Shown piece by piece: positions 1 through 8,860 of a stretch of DNA of 40,506 bases. Source of the stretch: JBKXSZ01 sp047017005. GTDB taxonomy: Bacteria; Bacillota; Clostridia; TANB77; CAG-508. The translations under genes were made by a program, and so were the position numbers. The stretch covers positions 1 through 40,506 of the forward strand of contig JBKXSZ010000013.1 of the NCBI GenBank assembly GCA_047017005.1. The letters run 5' to 3'. Below the pieces are notes generated by a model. It was not told where the DNA came from. It searched no databases and saw nothing but the letters and a program-made list of their open reading frames with translations. Position 1 is the first letter of the stretch. Every line of letters starts with the position of its first letter.

Positions 1-71
1 ACCATCAAATATTGAAAAAGCTATATACGAAATAAAATTTACTCTTTTTTACTGATTCTTAGTTTGAAACA

Positions 72-100
72 TTTACTTTTTCTTTGTTTTTTGATATGAT
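72..100 (+). promoter_or_regulatory. Probable sigma-A promoter of the first membrane gene
   Basis: A TTTACT hexamer at 72-77 and TATGAT at 95-100 are separated by 17 bases, and the gene starts 27 bases later behind an AGGAGG ribosome site. Both boxes are imperfect, so this is a moderate call. Confidence 0.45.
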
Positions 101-126
101 TTAACATATCATTTAGGAGGAAAATT

Positions 127-693
127 ATGGAGAAAGATACTAGTTTAGCATTAGTACCAAAAAAGAAAACTTTATCATATATACAAACACTTTTACTCTT
201 TTTCTTTTTATATGCATTCATTGGCTGGCTATTAGAAACTGCCTATGCCTTCTATGTATATGGACATTTTGTAAAAAGAGGTTTCTTACTTGGTCCAATT
301 TGTCCAATATATGGTTGTGGTGCTGTTATAATAATTGCTTTTTTAAGTAATTATAAAGGACACTCTGTTAAACTTTTTTTTACTGCAGCGATTGTCTTTT
401 CTCTTTTTGAATATATAGCAGGATTTGCATTAGATGCTTTATTTTCTGCTCGTTGGTGGGATTATACAAGCGAGTTCATGAATCTAAATGGTAGAATCAG
501 CATTTTCTTCTCTTTTGTATGGGGAATTATTGCAATCTTATTTATTAATCATCTTCAACCTTTTATGAACCGTATTTTAGAAAAAATCTCTAATAAAATA
601 CCTTATTGGATACAAACTACTTTCTTACAAATTTTTACTCTTGTATTGTTCCTTGATATTGTTTGTTCCGGTATTATACATTTATCAACATAA
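127..693 (+). CDS. Putative ABC-transporter-type membrane protein (PF06541-like)
   Basis: A 188-residue integral membrane protein of unknown activity, with about five hydrophobic segments. It matches what I know of the family annotated as putative ABC transporter permease type IV: FIGWLLE near residue 31, the RGFLLGPICPIYG loop near 51-64, and RWWDY followed by NLNGRIS near 115-130. These polar motifs inside a membrane protein are the family signature. No ATPase partner is adjacent, so the ABC label is only a family name. Start is fixed by AGGAGG seven bases upstream. The gene stands alone between a promoter at 72-100 and a hairpin terminator at 729-765. Family call is good; function is unknown. 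Confidence 0.8.
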   Translation: MEKDTSLALVPKKKTLSYIQTLLLFFFLYAFIGWLLETAYAFYVYGHFVKRGFLLGPICPIYGCGAVIIIAFLSNYKGHSVKLFFTAAIVFSLFEYIAGFALDALFSARWWDYTSEFMNLNGRISIFFSFVWGIIAILFINHLQPFMNRILEKISNKIPYWIQTTFLQIFTLVLFLDIVCSGIIHLST

Positions 694-728
694 AATAAAT
701 CATATCTAAATAGGCTCGTACATATATT

Positions 729-765
729 AAAAGTAGAAATGATATTCCTTCATTTCTACTTTTTT
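729..765 (+). terminator. Intrinsic terminator after the PF06541-like gene
   Basis: A 13-base inverted repeat (AAAGTAGAAATGA / TCATTTCTACTTT) with a seven-base loop runs directly into a T tract, 36 bases after the stop codon. Confidence 0.85.
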
Positions 766-792
766 GTCTGTCATTTCTAGTTTTTTATAAAA

Positions 793-821
793 TAGACTTT
801 TGACCTATTTTTTAGTATAAT
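793..821 (+). promoter_or_regulatory. Probable sigma-A promoter of the RelA/SpoT-like gene
   Basis: A perfect TATAAT lies at 816-821, with TAGACT (four of six consensus bases) 17 bases upstream. The gene begins 49 bases downstream with an AAGGAG ribosome site. Confidence 0.55.
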
Positions 822-870
822 AGATTTGTTGTAGGCAATTTAATTTTTAACTATAAGGAGATGATTCAGC

Positions 871-2752
871 ATGTCGGAAAATAAGTTTAAAAAAACATTA
901 CAATATACACCTTCTTATGAACAAATGCTGGCACAAAAACGTAAAGAAGAATTAAAAAGATATAATCAAATATTTGATAAACCTGAGGCAATTTCGGAAA
1001 CAGCCAACATCATTGCTATTCTTCGTAATGAAATGATACATCATTTTCCTGAGGTTGATTTTGATATTGAATTTCGTATTAAATCAAGAAGAAGTACGCT
1101 TCAAAAAATAGCAAATAAAATAGAGGAAGTAAAACAAACACACTCTTCTCTTACTCTTCCTATTCTCTATGATTTAATTGGAATGACTATTATTATTCAT
1201 GATATAAAACCACCAAAAGATAGAAATACTTTTTCTTTTAAATCCAATACCAAAATCGAAAAATATATGATACAAAAAGAATTAGGTCACAGTATATTAA
1301 GTAAATTACCAACTATTTTTCAAGAAATAACTCATAGTATTGATGCTTTAAGAGAAAATACTGCTCTGAATTATACTGCAAAAGATATTTCTAGAAATTT
1401 AAAGAAACTTCAAGATTCCTTTGTAATATTAGAAAATGTCGCCAAAAGAGCTTCAATAAAAAATATTAATTTTGCCAAATTAGAGTGTTATCATCAAATG
1501 AGTGAAGAGATTCTAAATCATATTAAAGAGAAATTTTATCAAGAGGATATCTTTGAATCCTTAACTTCTGAGGAAGAAAAGTTAGATTATTTAAGTCAGA
1601 TCAAAAACTATCTATCTCGTTCTTATCCCCGGTATTACTACTTCTATTGAATTAACAACCAGAACTCTTCCTTCTTCTGAGGAATTAGATAAAAAGAATT
1701 GTTCTTTTTTATATGATAAAATGGGAAATAAATTATTAAAGATTGCTGTTAAAGATATGGAACTTCCTAAAAAGAAGCAAGATTTTGTATTTGCTTATCA
1801 TCCTCAAATAATGGAATATATAGGTGATATTCTTGATTTTCAAAAACAATATATGGATATCGAGCGTGATTCGGAAGATTTATACCAAAAAGTAAATCAA
1901 GTAAAAAGTAATCCTTTTCAAAAAGAAATTTTACTATCTTTATATACTCCTATGAGTAATTTATATAATAATGCTCAAAAAGCTACAGAATTAACGGTTA
2001 CTTTCGCAGAAGATGAATGCTATAAGGAAGCTAGTAAAGTGGTATTGGATGACTTGTTGAAATCAGATGGCTTGCTAAAAAAATATGGAATGAGCAACTT
2101 ACCATCTAAAAGAAAATCTCATGCCAAGAAAAATGGGTATATTGCAGAACATGCTACTATTCAATCAGAAAAAAATCCAGATTATTTTGCTGAAATCCAA
2201 GCTAAATCCTCTTATCGCTATGAAATCGCGAAATATGGCCTTGCTGCTCATGATACTAGAGCAGGAAAAGCAAGAAAGCTCCCTCCTTTAAAAAAAGCAA
2301 AAAAGGGAAAGTTCACTTCTAAACAGTTATTAAATCAAAGAAAAATTACTCCTGTATATGGATATTTATATAAAGATAGTAATCAATGTTCTATTCCATC
2401 TTTTATTGTACAAAGTTATTTATATAATGGCCATACTTTTCACCCTAAAGGTAAATATGGTATTTCAGAAGATAAAAATTATGTTGAATATGTCACAAAT
2501 AATAATGGTATTAGTAATATTGTTCTAAAAGAAAATCTATTTGACCTATATGATAAAACTAATTTTTTCGATAGTCCTTACGCCAATAAAAATGAGGAAA
2601 AAAGACATAGCGACCACTATATCTTAAAGCACTTTTTAGAAGATTATTATAGAAGTAACGACTTTAAAGACTTTAATCAAAAATTAGAAGATTATTATAC
2701 TGGAAAAGATGTAACTTTTACATCTCAAAAAGAACAAAAAGGAAAAGAATAG
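871..2752 (+). CDS. Divergent RelA/SpoT-fold protein, interrupted by a +1 frameshift at base 1630
   Basis: Two reading frames together encode one protein of about 626 residues. Frame one (871-1650) carries FRIKSRRS near residues 68-75 and YDLIGMTIII at 100-109, which resemble the R-x-K and the D-(L/I)-x-G metal-binding strand of (p)ppGpp synthetases. The second frame, open from 1595, carries NGYIAEHATI and FAEIQAKS, which match the family GYxSxH and E(V/I)QIRT motifs. Skipping C1630 (CCC-C-GGT) joins them. The presumed catalytic Asp (101) and Glu (about 441) are both kept, but about 300 helical residues separate the DLIGM and GY motifs where usual synthetases have about 50. Whether it makes (p)ppGpp is unknown. 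Without the shift, translation gives a 259-residue fragment ending at 1650. A promoter at 793-821 and an AAGGAG site support the start; a terminator follows at 2751. The frameshift could be programmed, a true mutation or an assembly error. Confidence 0.65.
1621..1650 (+). promoter_or_regulatory. Candidate +1 ribosomal frameshift site (CCC-CGG-T)
   Basis: Zero-frame codons are TAT CCC CGG TAT, followed five codons later by TGA. A Pro-tRNA on CCC can re-pair with CCC one base on, placing GGT (Gly) in the A site and entering the open frame. The C-run is a known type of +1 slippery sequence, and CGG is almost absent from this window. The shift must occur between 1595 and 1650; the exact base is inferred. 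Confidence 0.5.
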
Positions 2753-2781
2753 AGGGTGTCCTGAAATAGGAACCCTCTTTA
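2751..2781 (+). terminator. Terminator after the RelA/SpoT-like gene
   Basis: GAGGG-TCCT pairs with AGGA-CCCTC across a short loop and is followed by a brief T-rich run, right at the stop codon of the gene. Confidence 0.65.
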
Positions 2782-2833
2782 TTCAGAAATTAAATCGTAA
2801 AAATAATATTGTTAATAGTGTATTTACTTTTAT

Positions 2834-3421
2834 TTATTTTACAATACTAATTGCTAATCCATCTCCTACTTCCAAAATCTGTGTATCTAGTTTCGGATTT
2901 TCTGTTGTTTCTTTTATGTATTCTCTTAAATGGGTTACTGCTGTTCTTTGTTTGTGTTTGTTATAGTTGCTCATTACATACCCTTTATACAAAATATTAT
3001 CTGCTAAAATAATAGTCCCTGGTTCTGCCATTCGTATTGCTTGTTGTAAGAAAAATGGGTATTTGCCTTTTGCAGCATCAATAAATACGACATCATAAAT
3101 ATTATCCAATGTAGGTAATATCTCTACTGCATCGCCTTTATAAATGGTTATTTTATTTTCCAAGCCTACTTTTTTTATATTTTCTTTTGCTTCTTTTGCT
3201 CTTTCTTCATCTCTTTCGATTGTGTCTATTTTTCCATCCTTGGCTAAAAATTTTGAAAAGCAAATGGCGGAATATCCTACTGCAGTTCCTATTTCTAGTA
3301 TTTTTTTAGGTGTATTTTCTGTTAATATATTTTCTATTACCTCTAAGGTATCATCCATTAATATAGGGATGTGTTCTTCTAATGCTTTTTGTTTTATCCT
3401 TTTTAATGTTTCTTCTTTCAT
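2834..3421 (-). CDS. trmR: O-methyltransferase, probably tRNA 5-hydroxyuridine methyltransferase TrmR (YrrM)
   Basis: A 195-residue class I SAM-dependent methyltransferase. The SAM-binding loop EIGTAVGYSA lies at 43-52, the acidic ERD that binds ribose near 69-71, the metal-site FIDAAKGKYP at 113-122, and ADN at 140-142, as in the metal-dependent catechol-type family. The closest well-studied Firmicutes relative is B. subtilis TrmR, which methylates 5-hydroxyuridine at tRNA position 34 to help wobble decoding. It follows a helical unknown with 11 bases between them and a GAGG site before its ATG, so the two are probably cotranscribed. The family is certain; the tRNA substrate is inferred from similarity. 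Confidence 0.8.
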   Translation of the reverse strand: MKEETLKRIKQKALEEHIPILMDDTLEVIENILTENTPKKILEIGTAVGYSAICFSKFLAKDGKIDTIERDEERAKEAKENIKKVGLENKITIYKGDAVEILPTLDNIYDVVFIDAAKGKYPFFLQQAIRMAEPGTIILADNILYKGYVMSNYNKHKQRTAVTHLREYIKETTENPKLDTQILEVGDGLAISIVK

Positions 3422-3432
3422 TTTCTTCCTCT

Positions 3433-4134
3433 CTATCTCTCATCTTCATTTAATTCTATTTCTTGCTCAATGTTCTCTTTGGGGATGTGTTTTTCCCTTT
3501 CTACTATTTTTATTAATTCTTTTTTCATATATCTTTTTTCTGGAGTCTGGCATCCTTTTCCTATCTTATTCAACTCTACTTTTGCCGTTTCTTTCCATCC
3601 TAAGATTTGATAAATTCGATAATTCATTAATTGTATATCCCAGTCTTTTTCATTTAATTGGCTCATGGCATTTCTTAACTGTCCCACCGTTTGAGAATTA
3701 ATACCTTTTTCTTGAATAATTTTATTAGTATAAAAAATATGTTTTTGCTTTTGTTTATTTGCTTTTGCATTCACTCTTGTTTGTACATCTGCCATTTTTT
3801 GATATTGGCTTTTTTTAAAATATGTATTTCCCCCACGAAGTGCTTTCATTTCATCACTATTTAATACTTTTTCTAAAACTCTTGCTTTATCGGCGTTTCT
3901 TCCTAGTCGTAAATACATATTTGCTAATATTTCCAAGGCTTCGACTTGATATTTGGAAGATAGCATTTTATTTTCTATTTCTGGCATATCTTCTTCTTGG
4001 ATTTTCCCTATCAAACTTTCTAATTTTTTTGTGTAGATATATTTCTTTTGGTTATCTAATTCTTCTACTTTCGGTATTTCTGTTTTCACTTTAAGTCTCG
4101 TTTTAAATTGTTCTTGTTTTGTCAATATTTTCAC
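3433..4134 (-). CDS. Uncharacterised helical, TPR-like cytosolic protein
   Basis: A 233-residue protein with no membrane segment or signal peptide. It is rich in Lys, Glu and Gln and predicted largely helical. The stretch around residues 63-90 (ALEILANMYLRLGRNADKA) reads like a tetratricopeptide helix pair, and another helical pair follows near 165-190. I do not recognise a named family. The start has GAGGTG five bases upstream. It sits between typA and trmR on the same strand and probably shares a transcript with trmR. A TPR-like adaptor is the best guess; no activity can be assigned. Confidence 0.6.
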   Translation of the reverse strand: MKILTKQEQFKTRLKVKTEIPKVEELDNQKKYIYTKKLESLIGKIQEEDMPEIENKMLSSKYQVEALEILANMYLRLGRNADKARVLEKVLNSDEMKALRGGNTYFKKSQYQKMADVQTRVNAKANKQKQKHIFYTNKIIQEKGINSQTVGQLRNAMSQLNEKDWDIQLMNYRIYQILGWKETAKVELNKIGKGCQTPEKRYMKKELIKIVEREKHIPKENIEQEIELNEDER

Positions 4135-4141
4135 CTCTTTT

Positions 4142-4181
4142 TAGAAGAAGAGCGACCAATTTCTTGATCGCATTCTTCTTT
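4142..4181 (-). other. Intercistronic hairpin with GAAA loop downstream of typA
   Basis: In the minus-strand RNA, a stem of about 15 pairs with a small bulge is closed by a GAAA tetraloop. No U tract follows, so it looks more like an mRNA processing or stabilising element than a classical terminator. Confidence 0.5.
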
Positions 4182-4190
4182 GTGTTTATA

Positions 4191-6014
4191 TTAGTCTTGT
4201 GCTGCTCTTCTAGCTTCTCTTTCTCTTGTTTTACTATCTAGTATCTTCTTTCTTAGGCGAATATTTTTTGGTGTAACTTCTACTAGTTCATCGTCTTGAA
4301 TGAATTCAATTGCTTTTTCAAGAGAGAATTGAATTGGTGGTACTAAACGAAGGGCATCATCTGAACCAGATGCTCTTGTATTTGTTAAATGTTTTTCTTT
4401 ACATACATTTACTGAAATATCTTCTCCTCTAGAGTTTAATCCTACAATCATTCCTTCGTATACTTCTGTTCCTGGTCCTATGAATAGTTCTCCTCTTTCT
4501 TGTGCATTGTATAGTCCATATGTTACTGCTTTTCCCTTCTCAAATGCTACAATTGTACCTCTAACACGAGATGTAATTTCCCCTTTATATGGCTCATAAC
4601 TATCAAAGATATGGTTCATTGTTCCATTTCCTTTTGTATCTGTCATAAACTCTGTTCTGTATCCAATCAATCCTCTTGCTGGAATTTTGAATTCTACTTT
4701 AGTATGACCTTCCTCTGCTGGTTCCATGTTTATCATTTCTGCTTTTCTTTTTCCTAGCTTTTCAATAACATTTCCAATGCAATCATCTGGTACATTTACG
4801 ACTAATCTTTCAATTGGTTCACATTTTACACCATTGATTTCTTTGAATATAACTTTTGGACGGGAAACTAATAGTTCAAATCCTTCTCTTCTCATAGTTT
4901 CAATTAGTACGGATAAATGTAATTCACCTCTTCCCGATACCTCAAAAGAATCAGCACTATCAGTTTCTCTTACACGTAAACTAACATTCCTCTCTAATTC
5001 TTTAAATAGTCTATCACGAATATGACGAGAAGTAATAAATTGACCTTCTCTTCCTGCAAATGGCCCATTATTTACGCTAAATGTCATAGATACTGTTGGC
5101 TCATCAATATCTACAAATGGTATTTTTTCGACTTTTGCTGGGTCACAAATAGTATCTCCTATATTAATATCTGCAATTCCAGATAGTTCAATAATATCTC
5201 CTGCTTTTGCTTCTTCTACTTCTACTTTCTTTAATCCTACATGTGTATATACTTTTGCAATTCTTCCATTGATTGTTTTATCTTCTTTTTGGCATACTAC
5301 TACTGGCATTCCTGATTTAATAGTTCCTCTTTCAATTCTTCCTACCGCAATTCTTCCTACATAATCATCATAATCAATGTTAGATACTAGCATTTGTGCT
5401 GGTCCTTCTTCGTCACATGCTGGTGGATTAATATAGTTTACGATTGTTTCAAATAAACAATGCAAATTATCACTATCGTCTTCTAAATTCATCTTAGCAA
5501 TTCCAGATTTAGCAGACGCATATACAACAGGGAATTCTAATTGGTCATTATTTGCATCTAATTCAATAAATAGTTCTAATACTTCATCTACTACTTTTAA
5601 TGGATTTGCCCCTGGTCTATCAATTTTATTAATAACAACAATTGGTTTTAGGTTTAGTGCTAATGATTTTTTTAACACTTCTCTTGTTTGTGGCATCGCT
5701 CCTTCAAAAGCATCTACTAAAAGAAGTACTCCATCTACTGTTTTTAAAACTCTTTCTACTTCTCCTCCAAAATCAGCATGTCCTGGTGTGTCTACAATAT
5801 TAATTTTTACATCATTGTACATAACAGATGTGTTTTTAGAAAGAATGGTAATTCCTCTTTCCTTTTCTAGGTCATTTGAATCCATTACTCTTTCTTGCAC
5901 TTGTTCATTCTCTCTAAATACATGACTTTGTTTTAACATAGCATCTACCAATGTTGTCTTTCCATGGTCTACGTGTGCAATAATTGCAATATTACGAATA
6001 TTTTTGTTGTTCAT
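4191..6014 (-). CDS. typA: Translational GTPase TypA/BipA
   Basis: Full-length (607 residues) ribosome-associated GTPase of the EF-G superfamily, which supports 50S assembly and growth under stress, notably in the cold. The G1 loop AHVDHGKTT is at 13-21, RGITI of switch I near 53-57, DTPGH at 75-79 and NKID at 129-132. Beta-barrel, EF-G-like and the BipA-specific C-terminal domain (GELFIGPGTEVYEGMIVG) follow. The start is preceded by AAGGAG at 12 bases; another ATG nearer to that site is out of frame. It lies downstream of a lipid-sugar pair on the same strand. Confidence 0.97.
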   Translation of the reverse strand: MNNKNIRNIAIIAHVDHGKTTLVDAMLKQSHVFRENEQVQERVMDSNDLEKERGITILSKNTSVMYNDVKINIVDTPGHADFGGEVERVLKTVDGVLLLVDAFEGAMPQTREVLKKSLALNLKPIVVINKIDRPGANPLKVVDEVLELFIELDANNDQLEFPVVYASAKSGIAKMNLEDDSDNLHCLFETIVNYINPPACDEEGPAQMLVSNIDYDDYVGRIAVGRIERGTIKSGMPVVVCQKEDKTINGRIAKVYTHVGLKKVEVEEAKAGDIIELSGIADINIGDTICDPAKVEKIPFVDIDEPTVSMTFSVNNGPFAGREGQFITSRHIRDRLFKELERNVSLRVRETDSADSFEVSGRGELHLSVLIETMRREGFELLVSRPKVIFKEINGVKCEPIERLVVNVPDDCIGNVIEKLGKRKAEMINMEPAEEGHTKVEFKIPARGLIGYRTEFMTDTKGNGTMNHIFDSYEPYKGEITSRVRGTIVAFEKGKAVTYGLYNAQERGELFIGPGTEVYEGMIVGLNSRGEDISVNVCKEKHLTNTRASGSDDALRLVPPIQFSLEKAIEFIQDDELVEVTPKNIRLRKKILDSKTREREARRAAQD

Positions 6015-6065
6015 TTTCTTTCATTTCTCCTTTTTATTTTCTATTTTTATCTATTTATTTTTTAT

Positions 6066-7043
6066 TTAAGTTGTTTCATTTTTTTCATTTTTATTCTTTT
6101 TATCTTCATTTTCTGATTTTATATCTTCTCTTATCAAATATTTCGGTCTATCTTTAATTTCCATATACATTTTTGCAATATATTCTCCTATGATACCAAT
6201 ACTTAATAACTGAATTCCACCCATGAATAAAATAGTAGTTATAGTAGAAGCATATCCTGGTACATCTTTTCCATATATTAAGGTTTGTCCCAAAATGCAT
6301 ATTCCTAAAATGATAGCAAATAAAGAAATGATAGCACCTACTACCGTAGAAATACGAAGAGGAGATGTAGAGAATGCTAATATTCCCTCAATTGCATATC
6401 GGAATAGTGACTTTAAGCTCCATTTCGTTTCTCCTGCTGCTCTTTCTACATTTTCTATTTCAATGTATTTTACTTTAAATCCAACCCAGCTAAAAATTCC
6501 TTTTGAGAATCGGTTATATTCTTTCAAAGATAAGATAGCATCTACCACAATTCTTTTCATCATACGAAAGTCTTGTGCTCCATTTACAATTTCAGTTTTG
6601 GTTAACTTTTTCATTAAAGAGTAAAAACATCTAGAAAAAGCGCTTTTTATCCTGCCTTCTCCTTTTCGATTCATTCGTTTTGTTGTTACTGTATCATATC
6701 CATCTTCTATTCCTTTTAGCATTTCTGGTAATACCGCTGGTGGATGTTGTAAATCCGCATCCATTACTACAACTAAATCTCCTATGCAATTACTTAATCC
6801 TGCATAAATAGCAGCTTCTTTTCCAAAGTTTCGTGAAAAGCTAATAATATGAATATGAGAATCTTCTTCTCTTAACTTTTTTAATATCTCTAATGTCTTA
6901 TCTTTACTTCCATCATCAATAAAGACAAATTCATAATCATATTTTTCTTGCAATTGTTCTACAACTTTTATCGTTGTAGTATAGAAAAGTTCTAAAACCT
7001 CTTCTTCGTTATAGCAAGGTACTACAATTGATAGTTTTTCCAT
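6066..7043 (-). CDS. GT2 polyprenyl-phosphate sugar synthase (GtrB/DPM1-like)
   Basis: 325-residue glycosyltransferase with an N-terminal GT-A domain: VVPCYNEEE near 7-15, FIDDGS at 41-46, DADLQHPP at 95-102, and two C-terminal membrane helices near 226-253 and 262-285. This layout is that of enzymes that load a sugar from a nucleotide donor onto undecaprenyl phosphate on the inner membrane face. The GtrA-type protein directly upstream is the usual partner that moves the lipid-linked sugar across. The sugar cannot be read from sequence. GAGG lies before the start, and the C-terminus ends in a Lys/Asn/Glu-rich tail. Confidence 0.88.
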   Translation of the reverse strand: MEKLSIVVPCYNEEEVLELFYTTTIKVVEQLQEKYDYEFVFIDDGSKDKTLEILKKLREEDSHIHIISFSRNFGKEAAIYAGLSNCIGDLVVVMDADLQHPPAVLPEMLKGIEDGYDTVTTKRMNRKGEGRIKSAFSRCFYSLMKKLTKTEIVNGAQDFRMMKRIVVDAILSLKEYNRFSKGIFSWVGFKVKYIEIENVERAAGETKWSLKSLFRYAIEGILAFSTSPLRISTVVGAIISLFAIILGICILGQTLIYGKDVPGYASTITTILFMGGIQLLSIGIIGEYIAKMYMEIKDRPKYLIREDIKSENEDKKNKNEKNETT

Positions 7044-7098
7044 TTTTCTTCCTCTTTTTTCTCATTTCCTGTTTTTATTCTCTTCTAAGATTCTTAAT

Positions 7099-7575
7099 TT
7101 ATTCTTCCACTTTTTTGTTTTCTATTTTCTTTTCTGCTTTATTGTTTTTGAAAATAATTAATTTACTAAACACATAATTTAGTACTACAACAATTACTTG
7201 TGTAATGGTCTTTACAATAAAGCTTGGGAATTTTAGCCATGTACATCCAATAAAATAGATTCCATTGTCTACTAATAGTGAAAATACTCTACATGCAAAG
7301 AAAGAGATCATTTCTGTTATTAGTTCTTTTCTATTATTGGTTTTACTTTCAAATACAAATAGTTTGTTTGTAACATAAGCAAAAAGAATTGCTACAATTG
7401 TTGCAATGATATTAGAAGCAAGTCCAGCTATTCCTTCTTCCGTTCCTATTATCCATATTAATAGATAGTATACAATAAAATTGACAACTGTTGTTAACAC
7501 TCCAAAAAATAGATACTTAATTACTTCTTTATATTTTTCCCAATATATTTCAATTTGTTTTTTTATCTTTTCCAT
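7099..7575 (-). CDS. GtrA family membrane protein (putative lipid-linked sugar flippase)
   Basis: 158 residues with four hydrophobic segments and a basic N-terminus (IEIYWEKYKEVIKYLFFG), typical of GtrA/GtcA proteins that are thought to flip polyprenyl-phosphate sugars. The motif FGVLTTVVNFIVYYLL and the later YVTNKLFVF are family hallmarks. It starts 33 bases after rpsA and precedes the GT2 gene, so the two likely serve one cell-surface glycosylation step. GGGA before the ATG gives a modest ribosome site. Confidence 0.88.
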   Translation of the reverse strand: MEKIKKQIEIYWEKYKEVIKYLFFGVLTTVVNFIVYYLLIWIIGTEEGIAGLASNIIATIVAILFAYVTNKLFVFESKTNNRKELITEMISFFACRVFSLLVDNGIYFIGCTWLKFPSFIVKTITQVIVVVLNYVFSKLIIFKNNKAEKKIENKKVEE

Positions 7576-7608
7576 AATTTATCCCTTTATTTATTATTTT
7601 TTCTATCT

Positions 7609-8709
7609 TCATTTTTCTTCTACTTTATCAGAACGATATTCATTGCTAGTTCCTTCTAATTCTTTCATAGATAGTTCAATCTTTTTATTTTCCGTATCCA
7701 TTTCGATGATTTTAGCATTTACTTCTGTTCCTATTTTTAATTCTTCCTCTGGTTTTGCAATTCTTTTTTCACAAATTTGAGAAATATGAATTAAGCCCTC
7801 AATACCTTGTTCTAATTCTGCAAATGCTCCAAATGGCATTAATTTTGTAATGGTTACTCTTACTACGTCATTGATGTGATATTTCTCTTCAGTCTTTTTC
7901 CATGGGTCTGGTCCTTTTTCTTTATAGGTAAGCATAATCCTTCTGTTTTCTTTGTCCAATTGTTTTACCATGACTTTTATCTCTTGCCCAACAGATAAAA
8001 TCTCACTTGGTACTGCATTACGAGCCCATGTTATTTCGCTAATATGTAGTAATCCTTGTACTGGTCCTAAGCTTACAAAAGCTCCATAAGAACTCATACT
8101 TGTTACTGTTCCTGTATACTCTTTTCCCTCTTCTATTTCATTCCAGAAAGCTTCTAATTCTTTTTCTTTTTCTTCTTGTTTTACTTCTTTTACGGAACCA
8201 ATAATTTTTCTTTGTCTTGGATTATATTCTATTATTTTGAATTTTACTATTTTACCTTTATAGGAGTCCATTTGTTCTTCTCTTGTAATACCTGAAAGAG
8301 AAATAGGAATAAAGATTCTTGTTCCTTTATAATTTACAACAAAACCTTTTTCTAATACTTCTGAGATTGGTTCTTCTATTATCTCTTTATTTTTTATCTT
8401 TTCTTCTAACTCTTTTTTATCTGCTCTTTGCTTTGCCTTTTTATAGGATAAAAGTACATTTCCTAATCCATCATTGATCTTTAAAACATCAGCTGTAATG
8501 ATATCTCCCTTTTTTAATTCTTTCTTTGGGTCTGCTGTTTCGTCAAGGGAATATTCTTTTCTTGGAATAATTCCATCTGCCTTGTATCCCAAATCAACAA
8601 AAATTTCTCCTTTTTCATTAATATCAATAATAGTACCGGTTACCGTCTTTCCTATTTTTACATCTTTTACCGAATTATTAAATAACTCTTCAAAACTCAT
8701 TTCTTCCAT
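7609..8709 (-). CDS. rpsA: Ribosomal protein S1-like protein with four S1 domains
   Basis: 366-residue RNA-binding protein with four S1 OB-folds at roughly 15-85, 105-170, 190-260 and 275-345. The last two are the best conserved (SYGAFVSLGPVQGLLHIS, FGAFAELEQGIEGLIHIS). Firmicutes S1 homologues are usually this size, shorter than the six-domain E. coli protein. It helps mRNA binding on the 30S subunit. It follows cmk-plsC on the same strand, the common Clostridia neighbourhood. A second in-frame ATG three codons in (MSFEEL) could be the true start; the first has GGATGGTG upstream. Confidence 0.92.
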   Translation of the reverse strand: MEEMSFEELFNNSVKDVKIGKTVTGTIIDINEKGEIFVDLGYKADGIIPRKEYSLDETADPKKELKKGDIITADVLKINDGLGNVLLSYKKAKQRADKKELEEKIKNKEIIEEPISEVLEKGFVVNYKGTRIFIPISLSGITREEQMDSYKGKIVKFKIIEYNPRQRKIIGSVKEVKQEEKEKELEAFWNEIEEGKEYTGTVTSMSSYGAFVSLGPVQGLLHISEITWARNAVPSEILSVGQEIKVMVKQLDKENRRIMLTYKEKGPDPWKKTEEKYHINDVVRVTITKLMPFGAFAELEQGIEGLIHISQICEKRIAKPEEELKIGTEVNAKIIEMDTENKKIELSMKELEGTSNEYRSDKVEEK

Positions 8710-8795
8710 TTTTTCACCATCCTAATTTCTAATTGCCTTTGTGTTTTTCAAGTCTTTTGTTCTTGTCTTATTTTCTTTTCTTATTGCGGTCTAAG

Positions 8796-8837
8796 AGACG
8801 CCTTTCAAATAGCCTATTTGATTTGAAAAACGTCCCA
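8796..8837 (-). other. Intercistronic hairpin between cmk-plsC and rpsA
   Basis: In the minus-strand RNA a 16-pair stem begins with GGGACG and closes completely when G-U pairs are allowed; on the plus strand the same stem has mismatches. There is no U tract. It may be a leader structure for rpsA or a processing site. Confidence 0.55.
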
Positions 8838-8860
8838 TTTAAAATCTGTTTTATTATATC

